Shown: in pieces, positions 52,212 to 60,727 of the stretch
Layout of the letters: each line of letters begins with the position of its first letter
Position numbering within the stretch: position 1 is the stretch's first letter
Assembly: GCF_001590965.1 (NCBI RefSeq)
Contig: NZ_BCTW01000007.1
Location: 1 to 64,000, forward strand
DNA length: 64,000 bases
Direction: 5' to 3'
Origin: Novosphingobium lentum NBRC 107847
GTDB lineage: Bacteria > Pseudomonadota > Alphaproteobacteria > Sphingomonadales > Sphingomonadaceae
Position numbers and translations under genes: made by a program
The notes under the pieces: model-generated
What the model was told of the DNA's origin: nothing
Database searches by the model: none
What the model saw: only the letters and a program-made list of their open reading frames with translations

Positions 52212-52930
52212 CAGGCGGGCTCCTCTTCGCGCGGCCTTACGGTCCGGAATTCGATCCTCTTCTCGTAGGACGGGCCCTGGATGATCCGGTTCACATAGAT
52301 GCCGGGCGTGTGGATATGGTCGGGGTCGAGGCTGCCCGCGGGAACGATCTCCTCGACCTCGGCGATCGTGACCTTGCCCGCCGTCGCCATATTGGGGTTA
52401 AAGTTGCGGGCGGTCTTTCGGTAGACGAGATTACCCTCGGGATCGGCCTTCCACGCCTTCACGATCGAAAGGTCGGCGCGCAGCCAGCTTTCGCGCACAT
52501 GGAGCGCGCCATCGAACTCTTCGACCGGCTTGCCCTCGGCCACCACCGTGCCGACGCCGGTCTTGGTATAGAAGGCCGGAATTCCGGCGCCGCCCGCGCG
52601 AATGCGCTCGGCGAGCGTGCCCTGCGGATTGAGTTCAAGTTCGAGCTTTCCCGCGAGATAAAGCTCGGCGAAGAGCTTGTTCTCGCCGATGTACGACGAG
52701 ACCATCTTGCGGATCTGGCCGTTGTTGAGGAGCGTCCAGAGCCCGAAGCCGTCAGCGCCGCAATTGTTCGAGATGACGGTGAGATCCTTGACCCCGCTTG
52801 CGAGCAGTCCGGCGATCAGATGCTCGGGATTGCCCGAAAGGCCGAAGCCCCCCGACATGATCGTCATGCCGTCGAAGCAGACGCCGGCGAGAGCCGTTTC
52901 GGCGTCCGAAAATATCTTGCGCTTAGCCAT
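52211..52930 (-). CDS. pcaI: 3-oxoadipate/3-oxoacid CoA-transferase subunit A
   Basis: 239 residues. Subunit A hallmarks: GMTIMSGGFGLSGNPEHLI, NNCGADGFGLWTLLN, SYIGENKLFAELYLAGKLEL, NPQGTLAERIRAGGAG and AFYTKTGVGT. The protein looks as close to succinyl-CoA:acetoacetate transferases as to PcaI. It is the first gene of the pair and diverges from the iclR regulator, with a 15-bp palindrome between them. Confidence 0.87.
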   Translation of the reverse strand: MAKRKIFSDAETALAGVCFDGMTIMSGGFGLSGNPEHLIAGLLASGVKDLTVISNNCGADGFGLWTLLNNGQIRKMVSSYIGENKLFAELYLAGKLELELNPQGTLAERIRAGGAGIPAFYTKTGVGTVVAEGKPVEEFDGALHVRESWLRADLSIVKAWKADPEGNLVYRKTARNFNPNMATAGKVTIAEVEEIVPAGSLDPDHIHTPGIYVNRIIQGPSYEKRIEFRTVRPREEEPA

Positions 52931-52946
52931 CGATGCTCCTATTCGT

Positions 52947-52961
52947 CCGATAATCGGACAA
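52947..52961. promoter_or_regulatory. Palindromic operator GTCCGAT-A-ATCGGAC
   Basis: A perfect 7-bp inverted repeat with a one-base centre, 17 bases upstream of the CoA-transferase start and 51 bases upstream of the iclR start. The length and symmetry are typical of IclR-family (PcaR/PobR-like) sites, so the adjacent regulator is the likely ligand of this DNA. Confidence 0.6.
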
Positions 52962-53011
52962 AAGAATCAATAATCGTTCTATGTGCCGTTTTTGCGCGAA
53001 GGTCAATTCGG

Positions 53012-53785
53012 ATGAGCGAAGCCGAGCCTGCCGATCCCAATTTCATGCTGTCGCTCGCGCGCGGGCTTGAGGTGCTGCGCGCTTTCGAGCGCCGGCCGTC
53101 GCTCTCGGTCGCCGAAGCGGCGCGCACGACCGGCCTCAACCGGCCGAGCGCCAGCCGCTGCCTCCACACGCTGGTCAAGCTCGGCTATGTGCGCGAGGAG
53201 GCGGGCCGCTACATGCTCACTCCGGGCCTGTTGCCGCTCGCGTGCGGCTATCTGTCGTCGGCGCCGCTGGCGAGCGCGAGCCAGGCGGTTGCCAATGCGC
53301 TGCGCGACCGATTGCAGGAAACCGTTTCGGTTGCCACCCTCGATCCGGCCGACATGGGGCGCATCGTCTACATCGCGCGTGCCGAGCGGAACCAGATCAT
53401 TGCCGCGCCGCTGATGGTCGGGAGCACGCTTCCGAGCCATTGTACGTCGATGGGGCGAGTGATGCTCGCCGCGGCGGACGAAGGCGCGCGCGCGGCCTGG
53501 CTCGAAGATGCGGCGCTCGAGCGGCGAACCGACCGCACGCTGACCGATCGGGCGGCGCTTTGCGCCGAACTTGGTATCGTCGGCGGGCAGCGATGGAGCC
53601 TCGTCGAGGAGGAGCTGGAGATCGGACTGCGCTCGCTCGCGGTCCCGGTTCGCGACCGCGCGGGCGCCATCGTCGCCGCGCTCAACGTCGCGACCTTCTC
53701 GGGCGCGCACAGTGCCGCGCATCTCATCGAACATCATCTCCCCGATCTGAGGGCGGCCGCAGGCCAGCTCGAGCGGGCGATCTGA
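53012..53785 (+). CDS. IclR-family regulator of the 3-oxoadipate genes
   Basis: 257 residues from ATG 53012. The N-terminal winged HTH is LARGLEVLRAFERRPSLSVA, then RTTGLNRPSASRCLHTLVKLG. The C-terminal IclR effector domain has LPSHCTSMGRVMLAA, TLTDRAALCAEL and RSLAVPVRDRAGAIVAALNV. The PcaR/PobR/PcaU branch has the same LNRPSASR-type helix. Its divergent position at pcaIJ and upstream of the thiolase indicates control of 3-oxoadipate breakdown. Confidence 0.9.
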   Translation: MSEAEPADPNFMLSLARGLEVLRAFERRPSLSVAEAARTTGLNRPSASRCLHTLVKLGYVREEAGRYMLTPGLLPLACGYLSSAPLASASQAVANALRDRLQETVSVATLDPADMGRIVYIARAERNQIIAAPLMVGSTLPSHCTSMGRVMLAAADEGARAAWLEDAALERRTDRTLTDRAALCAELGIVGGQRWSLVEEELEIGLRSLAVPVRDRAGAIVAALNVATFSGAHSAAHLIEHHLPDLRAAAGQLERAI

Positions 53786-53854
53786 GCGGCCAACCGGGCC
53801 TTACCCTTTCAGCACCAGCATACCAGCAAACAGCACATAAGGAGAAAGTTGATC

Positions 53855-55063
53855 ATGGAACTGCGCCGCGTTGCGATCGTCTCGCCCATCCGCACAGCCG
53901 TCGGGAAATTCGGCGGCGCGCTCGCGCCGCTCACCGCAGGCGAGCTTGGCGCGACCGTGATCAAGGCGCTGATCGAAAAGAGCGGCGTCGATCCCGAACG
54001 TGTCGACGATGTCGTTTTCGGCCAGGGCTATGCGAGCGGTGAGGCGCCGAGCATCGGCCGCTGGGCGTGGCTCGCCGCGGGATTGCCGCAGAGCGTTCCG
54101 GGCTTCCAGCTCGACCGGCGCTGCGGCTCGGGCCTCCAGGCGATCATCGAGGCGGCGATGATGGTGCAGACCGGCGCCGCCGACGTCGTCGTCGCGGGCG
54201 GCGCCGAAAGCATGTCGAACGTCGAGCATTATTCGACCGCCCTGCGCAAGGGGTCGCGCCTCGGCAGCATCGAACTCCACGACCGGCTGACGCGCGCGAG
54301 GCTGATGTCGCAGCCGGTCGAGCGCTACGGCGTGATCTCGGGGATGATCGAGACCGCGGAAAATGTCGCGCGCGACCATGGCATCACGCGCGAGGCCTCC
54401 GATGCCTATTCGGTGCGCTCACACCAGCGCACCGCCGCGGCGTGGCGCGAGGGTCGGTTCGCGAATGAAGTGGTGCCCGTCGCGGTGCCGCAAAAGCGCG
54501 GCGAGCCCGTGATCTTCGACCATGACGAGGGCTACCGGACCGACGTCACGCTCGAAAGTCTCGGCGCGCTCCGCCCGCTCGAAAGCGGGGTCGTGACCGC
54601 GGGTAATGCGAGCCAGCAGAATGATGCCGCGGCGGCCTGTCTCGTCGTCGCCGAGGACAAGCTCGCCGAACTCGGGCTCGAGCCTGCCGGCTGGTTCGCC
54701 GGCTGGGCCGCAGCAGGCTGCGATCCGGCGCGCATGGGAATCGGCCCCGTGCCCGCGGTCGAGCGGCTGTTCGCGCGAACGGGGCTCGGCTGGGACGATA
54801 TCGACCTCATCGAACTCAACGAGGCATTCGCGCCGCAGGTGCTCGCGGTGCTCAAGACATGGGGCTGGAGCGACGACGACAGTCGCCACGACATTCTCAA
54901 CGTCAACGGCTCGGGGATTTCGCTCGGCCATCCGATCGGCGTAACAGGCGCGCGCATCGCCGCCACGCTCCTCAACGAAATGGGCCGCCGCGGCGCCCGC
55001 TACGGACTCGAGACAATGTGTATCGGCGGCGGGCAGGGGCTGGCGGCGATTTTCGAGCGCTGA
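53855..55063 (+). CDS. pcaF: Acetyl-CoA acyltransferase (3-oxoadipyl-CoA-type thiolase)
   Basis: 402 residues from ATG 53855, AAGGAG ten bases upstream. The thiolase triad is visible: nucleophile Cys in DRRCGSGLQA (about 88-97), His in SLGHPIGVTGARI and the second Cys in TMCIGGGQG. ELNEAFA and GAESMSNVE are family motifs. With pcaIJ it would give succinyl-CoA plus acetyl-CoA from 3-oxoadipate. Other thiolase specificities (acetoacetyl-CoA) cannot be excluded. pabB follows four bases after its stop. Confidence 0.85.
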   Translation: MELRRVAIVSPIRTAVGKFGGALAPLTAGELGATVIKALIEKSGVDPERVDDVVFGQGYASGEAPSIGRWAWLAAGLPQSVPGFQLDRRCGSGLQAIIEAAMMVQTGAADVVVAGGAESMSNVEHYSTALRKGSRLGSIELHDRLTRARLMSQPVERYGVISGMIETAENVARDHGITREASDAYSVRSHQRTAAAWREGRFANEVVPVAVPQKRGEPVIFDHDEGYRTDVTLESLGALRPLESGVVTAGNASQQNDAAAACLVVAEDKLAELGLEPAGWFAGWAAAGCDPARMGIGPVPAVERLFARTGLGWDDIDLIELNEAFAPQVLAVLKTWGWSDDDSRHDILNVNGSGISLGHPIGVTGARIAATLLNEMGRRGARYGLETMCIGGGQGLAAIFER

Positions 55064-55067
55064 CCCC

Positions 55068-56294
55068 ATGGCGCGGCCGCCGCACCCGACTCCGTTCGTG
55101 CTGCTGGAGGATCTCGACGCCGGCACCGCGCGGTTGTTCGAGACGCCGCTCGCGGCGATCGGCGCCGTAGAGGAAGGTGAGGTCGCCGCCGCGCTTGCCC
55201 GCGCCGATGCGCTCGCGGCCGAAGGGCATGCTGTCGCGGGCTGGATCGGCTATGAGGCGGGCCATGCGCTCGAAGCCCGCCTCGGCGGGCATCAGCGTGC
55301 CGGGGATCGCAGGCTTCTCGCGCTCTTCGCGTTCGAGCGCTGCACCGAGATGGCGACCGAGAGCGTCGATGGCTGGCTGGCTGGCCGTGCCGCGGGCGGC
55401 GCGGCGCTTTCGCCGCTCGTGCCTGCGATCGACTTTTCGCGCTATGCGGCGGGCTTCGTCCGCGTGAAGGAGGCGATCGTCGCGGGCGATATCTACCAGG
55501 CGAACCTGACCTTCCCGCTGCGCGGAACCTGGCGCGGCGATCCGGTCGCACTCTACCGCGCGATCCGTCCCGAGGCGAAGGCGCGCTACGCTGCGCTGAT
55601 CTTCGACGGGTCCGAATGGCTGCTCAGCTTTTCGCCCGAACTCTTCTTCGAAGTCGAGGGCCGCGACATCCGCGCGCGGCCGATGAAAGGGACGCGCCCG
55701 CGCGGCAGCGATGCCGAGAGCGACCGGCGCAATGCCGAAGAACTCGCCGCGAGCGCGAAGGATCGCGCCGAAAATCTGATGATCGTCGACCTGATGCGCA
55801 ACGATCTCTCGCGCATCGGGGTGCCGGGAAGCGTTCGGGTCGACGCGCTGTTCCGCATCGAAACCTATCCTACGGTCTTCCAGATGACGACCGGTGTTTC
55901 GGCGCGGCTTACGGCGCCGCCGACGCTTTCCGGCCTGATCGGCGCGCTCTTTCCCTGCGGGTCGATCACCGGCGCTCCCAAGATCCGCGCGATGGAGATC
56001 ATCCGCGACGTCGAGCAGTGGGACCGCGGGCCTTATTGCGGTGCGATCGGCGCGCTGAGGCCCGGAGCCAGCGACACCGGAGACGTTGCGACCAGCAGCC
56101 GCTTCAACGTCGCGATCCGGACGCTCCGGCTGCGGCCCGATCGATCGGGCGCTGCCGGCACCGCCGAATTCGGCGTCGGATCGGGCATCGTCGCTGACTC
56201 GGTGCTCGAGGACGAATGGGCGGAATGCCTTCTCAAGGCGAAGTTCGTCGCGCGCGCCGCCGCGCGGCTCACTTCTGAACCGGTGAGCGCCTGA
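55068..56294 (+). CDS. pabB: Aminodeoxychorismate synthase component I
   Basis: 408 residues of the chorismate-utilising fold: FSPELFFEV, active-site Lys in PMKGTRPRG, RAENLMIVDLMRNDLSRIG, YPTVFQMTTGVSARL, CGSITGAPKIRAMEII and GVGSGIVADS. It converts chorismate to 4-amino-4-deoxychorismate for p-aminobenzoate and folate. No PabC lyase domain is fused at the C-terminus. Its location four bases after a catabolic thiolase is unusual for a housekeeping gene and suggests co-regulation of folate supply with the demethylation pathway. Confidence 0.9.
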   Translation: MARPPHPTPFVLLEDLDAGTARLFETPLAAIGAVEEGEVAAALARADALAAEGHAVAGWIGYEAGHALEARLGGHQRAGDRRLLALFAFERCTEMATESVDGWLAGRAAGGAALSPLVPAIDFSRYAAGFVRVKEAIVAGDIYQANLTFPLRGTWRGDPVALYRAIRPEAKARYAALIFDGSEWLLSFSPELFFEVEGRDIRARPMKGTRPRGSDAESDRRNAEELAASAKDRAENLMIVDLMRNDLSRIGVPGSVRVDALFRIETYPTVFQMTTGVSARLTAPPTLSGLIGALFPCGSITGAPKIRAMEIIRDVEQWDRGPYCGAIGALRPGASDTGDVATSSRFNVAIRTLRLRPDRSGAAGTAEFGVGSGIVADSVLEDEWAECLLKAKFVARAAARLTSEPVSA

Positions 56295-56450
56295 CGGTGA
56301 ACCTCAGCGGCAAGGCGGCGGCGGCCCGCCGGCCATCGGCGATGCGACCTGCCGATTCCGGCTTGGTCCCATCCGCGCGGCGGGATGGTGCCAGCGCGGC
56401 GCCCGATCTATGCCGCGCCGGCGCGAACGATGGGGCAGGGAGGAGATAGC

Positions 56451-57770
56451 GTGCGGCCAGCCGATTTTGCCGTTTCCGATCATCCCGGCGTTCAGCGCCA
56501 GCTCGGCCGCATCGCGGTGGGGTTCGGAACGGGCGCGTTGGGACTCGGTGCGATGCGCCGTCTTCTTCAGCGCCTCGACAATCCCCATCACCGGATGCCG
56601 CCCGCCTTCCACGTCGCGGGCACGAACGGCAAGGGCTCGACCTGCGCCTTCCTTCGCGCGATGCTCGAGGCGGCCGGGCAAAAGGTTCATGTCTACACCT
56701 CGCCGCATCTGGTGCGGCTCAACGAGCGCATCCGCATTGCGGGCGCGCTTGTCGAGGACGCGGTACTCGCCGAGCTGCTCGAAGAGGTCCTCGACGCCGG
56801 CGAGGATCTCGACCTCAGTTTCTTCGAGGCGATGACGGCGGCGGCGTTCCTCGCCTTTGCGCGCTGCCCGGCCGACGCCGCGATCGTCGAGGTGGGCCTC
56901 GGCGGCCGGCTCGATGCGACCAACCTGCTGCGGGCTCCCGCCGCGACGGGCATCGCGCAGCTCGCGCTCGACCACCAGTTTTTCCTCGGCGACGATCTGT
57001 GCGCGATTGCCGCCGAAAAGGCGGGCATCGCCAAGGCCGGGGTACAGCTCGTCACGCTCGACTATGCCGACGAGGTGGGAGCGGTCATGGGCAGGGCGGC
57101 GCGCTCGGCCGGTGCGATCTGGCGCCCCGAAGGCAAGAGCTGGAGCTGCCGCGCCGCAGAGGGCAGGCTCGACTATCGTGACAAATATGGGCCGCTCGCG
57201 CTTCCGCTGCCGGCCTTAGCCGGCGACCATCAGGCCGACAATGCCGGGCTCGCGGTCGCAATGCTGCGGCACCAGACGCGCGTCGCGGTGGCGGAGGACG
57301 CGCTTCGCGCCGGTATTGCGGCGGCGCACTGGCCGGCGCGGCTTCAGCGGCTCGGCGCGGGCCCACTCATTGCGCGGTTCGGGCGCCCGTCGGGCGAGGT
57401 CTGGCTCGACGGCGGCCACAATCCGGCGGCGGGGCGAGCCGTGGCGGCGCATTTTACGGCACTTGGCTTGGCGCCCGGGACATTGACGCTGATTATCGGC
57501 ATGCTCGCAAATAAGGATGCCGAAGGATTTCTCGCTGCGCTCGCGCCGCTCTCCCGGCATATGCATATGGTCCCTGTCGAAGGGCATGATGGCCACATGC
57601 CGGATCATCTTGCGCAGGTGGCGGAACGGCTCGGCATCACATCAACCGTTCACGCCTCGCTCGATCGAGCCGCAACGGCGGTGGCCGCCGAACGAGGCCC
57701 TCTCCTGATCGCCGGTTCGCTTCACCTCGCGGGTCTGATTCTGCGGCTCAATGACGAAGCACCTCCATGA
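56451..57770 (+). CDS. folC: Bifunctional folylpolyglutamate/dihydrofolate synthase
   Basis: 439 residues from a GTG at 56451 with GGGAGGAG upstream. Motifs: HVAGTNGKGSTCAFL (P-loop), TSPHLVRLNERIRI, EVGLGGRLDATN, AAEKAGIAK and LDGGHNPAAG. FolC adds glutamate to dihydropteroate and folates, retaining cofactor in the cell. With folB and pabB it forms a partial folate synthesis set around the C1 pathway. Confidence 0.92.
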   Translation: MRPADFAVSDHPGVQRQLGRIAVGFGTGALGLGAMRRLLQRLDNPHHRMPPAFHVAGTNGKGSTCAFLRAMLEAAGQKVHVYTSPHLVRLNERIRIAGALVEDAVLAELLEEVLDAGEDLDLSFFEAMTAAAFLAFARCPADAAIVEVGLGGRLDATNLLRAPAATGIAQLALDHQFFLGDDLCAIAAEKAGIAKAGVQLVTLDYADEVGAVMGRAARSAGAIWRPEGKSWSCRAAEGRLDYRDKYGPLALPLPALAGDHQADNAGLAVAMLRHQTRVAVAEDALRAGIAAAHWPARLQRLGAGPLIARFGRPSGEVWLDGGHNPAAGRAVAAHFTALGLAPGTLTLIIGMLANKDAEGFLAALAPLSRHMHMVPVEGHDGHMPDHLAQVAERLGITSTVHASLDRAATAVAAERGPLLIAGSLHLAGLILRLNDEAPP

Positions 57771-57893
57771 GGCTCGCGTCAGCCGCTTACGGGCCGGAGG
57801 CGACGGCCTTCGCGGCACAGCCGGCAACCGCCGTTCGCAAACCTTGCCGCGACGGGTGTTCCAAGGGGCCCGTCGGCCAGTCGATATGCAACC

Positions 57894-58766
57894 TCATCCG
57901 GTTCGGAACGCATCTCGCGAATAGTAATCGATCAGGCGGGCGAGATCGGCTGGGCAGGACAGGAAGGGCGAGTGGGACGACGGCAGGCTGTCCACCGCAG
58001 TTCGTCGACCCGGATAGGCCCGGTCCATTTCACCTATGCAAAGATATTGCGCTGCCTCGCGAAAGGCGTTGTCGCGCGTGCAGACAACATAGGCGCGGGG
58101 AATCGCGCCGAAATTATCCCCTGTTGCTACGGGATCACGGAGCAACCGCAAGGGAACATCGGGCGTCATGAAATGGACGGCCGCTCGGGCGAGATTTTCG
58201 TCGATATCGTCGAAGAAGGTTTCCTTCAGACGCTGGAAAGCCAGCGGGTCGGCGGCGTCGATCCGGGCCGCGCCGATTTCGGGCGGGTGGCCTGTCTGGA
58301 GGTCCGACGTTCGGGAACCCTCATTTTCGCGCGCGGTTCGGTAGTCCGACGCCGTAGCTCCGCGGACGGGGGCAATAGCGCAAACATAGATCAGGCTGGA
58401 AATATATTGGGCTGCCAGTTCGGCCGCCGCATTGGCCAGCACGCCGCCGAGGCTGTGCGCTACGACCGCCACGGGGCCGCCCGCCGCATGGCTGAGCGCC
58501 GCGATCCGGTCGGCGAGCTCCGTTGCGGCCTCAACGAGTGAAACGCCGATTGCCGGGCTCGCTTGGGTGGCCATGGCAACCGGGTCAAACGGCCGTGCCG
58601 TCTGCGCCTTGGGGAACAAGGCCTGCAGCCCGTGATTGGCCCAGTCCAACGCGATCGACGACCGGCCGAGAAGCGCGAGGTCGAACTGGGTCTGGTTCCA
58701 GCACCACGCGCCGTGCCAAGCGCCGTGTACCAGGACGATCGATGGGATTTTTTCCGCCGGTTTCAT
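57894..58766 (-). CDS. Alpha/beta hydrolase (EstC/plant-esterase-like)
   Basis: 290 residues from ATG 58766 (AAAAGGGAC upstream). LVHGAWHGAWCWNQ opens the fold, the nucleophile Ser is in VVAHSLGGVL, and a late His in SSHSPFLSCP resembles the DHSPF-type motif of salicylate/methyl-ester hydrolases. The family hydrolyses small esters, including aromatic ones, and acts in the cytoplasm because no signal peptide is seen. It is monocistronic and converges on folC. Confidence 0.82.
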   Translation of the reverse strand: MKPAEKIPSIVLVHGAWHGAWCWNQTQFDLALLGRSSIALDWANHGLQALFPKAQTARPFDPVAMATQASPAIGVSLVEAATELADRIAALSHAAGGPVAVVAHSLGGVLANAAAELAAQYISSLIYVCAIAPVRGATASDYRTARENEGSRTSDLQTGHPPEIGAARIDAADPLAFQRLKETFFDDIDENLARAAVHFMTPDVPLRLLRDPVATGDNFGAIPRAYVVCTRDNAFREAAQYLCIGEMDRAYPGRRTAVDSLPSSHSPFLSCPADLARLIDYYSRDAFRTG

Positions 58767-59065
58767 CAAGTCCCTTTTCTTCCGGGCCGCGCCTTGGACG
58801 GACAGATCGTCTGCTCGCGTAGCCGATAGCATTGCACCGCTATTCTGACCCGGGACGGGCCGTGCGATCATGCGCTTTGGGCCCGTTCGCCAGCTGACAA
58901 CATCCACCCCTCCTGGCCATATTATGGACGATCTTCTTTTATTTGGGGCGCGCCGAAGCTAGGCAGACTGCTGGCACGGACGCCACATCCTTTGTCGAAT
59001 TGCCGACATGCAAAAATCGAATTGATAAAACACCGGACGCGAGGCCGGATATGGAAAGGATAGAT

Positions 59066-59503
59066 ATGGGAGAATCCGAAACGCTGGTCACGCTGACCGC
59101 CGACATCGTCGCGGCGCATGTCAGCAACAACAGCGTCGCCATATCAGATATTCCGCTCGTCATTCATTCGGTGCACGAGGCGCTCGCCGGTTTGGGCACG
59201 AAAGAGCAGCCCGCGATCAAACCGGAACCCGCGGTGTCCATCCGCTCGTCGGTCAAACCGGACTACATCATTTGCCTTGAAGACGGCAAAAAGCTCATCA
59301 TGCTGCGCCGTTATCTCATGACGAATTTCGGCCTCACACCCGACGCGTATCGCGCGAAATGGAGTCTGCCGAAGGACTATCCGATGACTGCGCCCAACTA
59401 TGCCGAAAAGCGCCGCGAAATCGCGAAGCAGATCGGTCTCGGCAGCAAAGGCCGCGGCGGCGGCCGCAAGCCCGCCGCGCGTCGCCGCGCCCGCCCGAAA
59501 TAG
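59066..59503 (+). CDS. MucR/Ros-family transcriptional regulator lacking zinc ligands
   Basis: 145 residues from ATG 59066 (AAGGA upstream). The MucR N-terminus LVTLTADIVAAHVSNNSVA and the DNA-binding part CLEDGKKLIMLRRYLMTNFG, then LTPDAYRAKWSLPKDYPM, are clear. In zinc-binding Ros, two Cys and two His form the finger. Here only the first Cys remains and the second is Asp, while the His positions read Tyr and Asn, so it is probably a zinc-free member, a type known among Ros/MucR homologues. The C-terminus is Arg/Lys/Gly-rich. Such proteins regulate surface polysaccharide and global genes and can act as H-NS-like factors. Confidence 0.88.
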   Translation: MGESETLVTLTADIVAAHVSNNSVAISDIPLVIHSVHEALAGLGTKEQPAIKPEPAVSIRSSVKPDYIICLEDGKKLIMLRRYLMTNFGLTPDAYRAKWSLPKDYPMTAPNYAEKRREIAKQIGLGSKGRGGGRKPAARRRARPK

Positions 59504-59623
59504 CGCGTTTCATCCGGCACGAGCGCGCACCCACGCCACCGAGCGCCACAAGAATCCGTCGCGGCTCTCGCCGCGCTGTGCAGCTTTAGCGCGGACTTCG
59601 AAGAGCGTTGCCAGGCCGTCCGG

Positions 59624-60559
59624 TCACGGCAACTCTCCGCCTGGCGGCGTGCTGCCCAGCAAATGAGCAATGCCTTGCCGCAGCCACTGATGCCCCGGAT
59701 CATGCTTCGACCGCTCGTGCCAATATTGCTTCACCTTGATGCCGGGAAGCTCGAAGGGTGGCGGAACAAGCTCGAGTTCCAATTGATCCTTGAAGATAAG
59801 GGCCACCCGGCAAGGAACCGTAAGCAGCATATCTGTATCGCCGATCAGCATGGGCGCGGCGGAAAAGCTGTTCAGCGTCAGCCGGACATTTTCCGGAGGC
59901 AGCATCGCAAGCAAGCGCTGTTCGACCTCCTGATGCACATGTCCGGCATTTCGGGCGCTCACCAGGATATGCGATGCGCTTTGAAAAGACTCTAGCGTCA
60001 ATCCCTCGGCCAGCAGCGGGTGCCCCTTGCGCATGGCGCAGACATATTCATCCTCGTAAAGTGTCTGTTCGATGACGCCGGCATAGAGAGCCGGGAAACC
60101 GCCCACCGCCACATCGATATCGCCGGATTCGAGGCCCGTCGCCAGCGACTGGCGATCGACGGGGACCGCCGAGAAACGCGCATGGGGCGCGGCCGCCCAA
60201 GACCAGCGATCGAGCAACGGAAACAATGTGAGTTGCCCGAAATCGGACGCTGCCACGCGAAAATTGCGACGGGTCGACAGGGCGTCGAACGACCTCTCCT
60301 GCATCAGCCCGTCGCGGTAGATGCGGAGCATGTCCCGGATCGGCCCGACAAGGGCATCCGCTGCCCCGGTGGGCTCCATTCCCTGAGGCGTCCTCACGAA
60401 GAGAGTATCGCCGAAATGGTCGCGTAGCTTGGCCAGCCAACGGCTTACCGTCGGTTGCGGCAGATCGAGCATCCGGCTCGCCTCTGCGACGCCTCGACAG
60501 CGGTAGATCGCCTCGAATATCTGCAACTCAGCAAGGCCGATATTGGCGAGTTTCAACAC
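59624..60559 (-). CDS. LysR-type regulator divergent from the FAD monooxygenase
   Basis: 311 residues from a GTG at 60559; longer starts lie in the divergent promoter. HTH: LQIFEAIYRCRGVAEASRML, PQPTVSRWLAKLRDHF. Effector domain: FRVAASDFGQLTLFPLL, SGDIDVAVGGFPALYAGVIE and the C-terminal VKQYWHERSKHDPGH. It is closely similar to the LysR at 39556 and the frameshifted one at 48056. It faces the monooxygenase gene across 168 bases and probably controls it. Confidence 0.9.
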   Translation of the reverse strand: MLKLANIGLAELQIFEAIYRCRGVAEASRMLDLPQPTVSRWLAKLRDHFGDTLFVRTPQGMEPTGAADALVGPIRDMLRIYRDGLMQERSFDALSTRRNFRVAASDFGQLTLFPLLDRWSWAAAPHARFSAVPVDRQSLATGLESGDIDVAVGGFPALYAGVIEQTLYEDEYVCAMRKGHPLLAEGLTLESFQSASHILVSARNAGHVHQEVEQRLLAMLPPENVRLTLNSFSAAPMLIGDTDMLLTVPCRVALIFKDQLELELVPPPFELPGIKVKQYWHERSKHDPGHQWLRQGIAHLLGSTPPGGELP

Positions 60560-60727
60560 GGACCGTCCCCGATTGCGACCAAAAGGAGCGGCCACGCTAG
60601 ATGAGTATATATAAAAAGTGAATTGGAGCGATGTGATCTGCGAGCTGGAGAAAGCTGCCTGTTCTGCAAAATGACACGGCGCGCTTGCGCGCACCCCGTA
60701 TCGAATATGCAGTTCAGGAGAGCAGAC

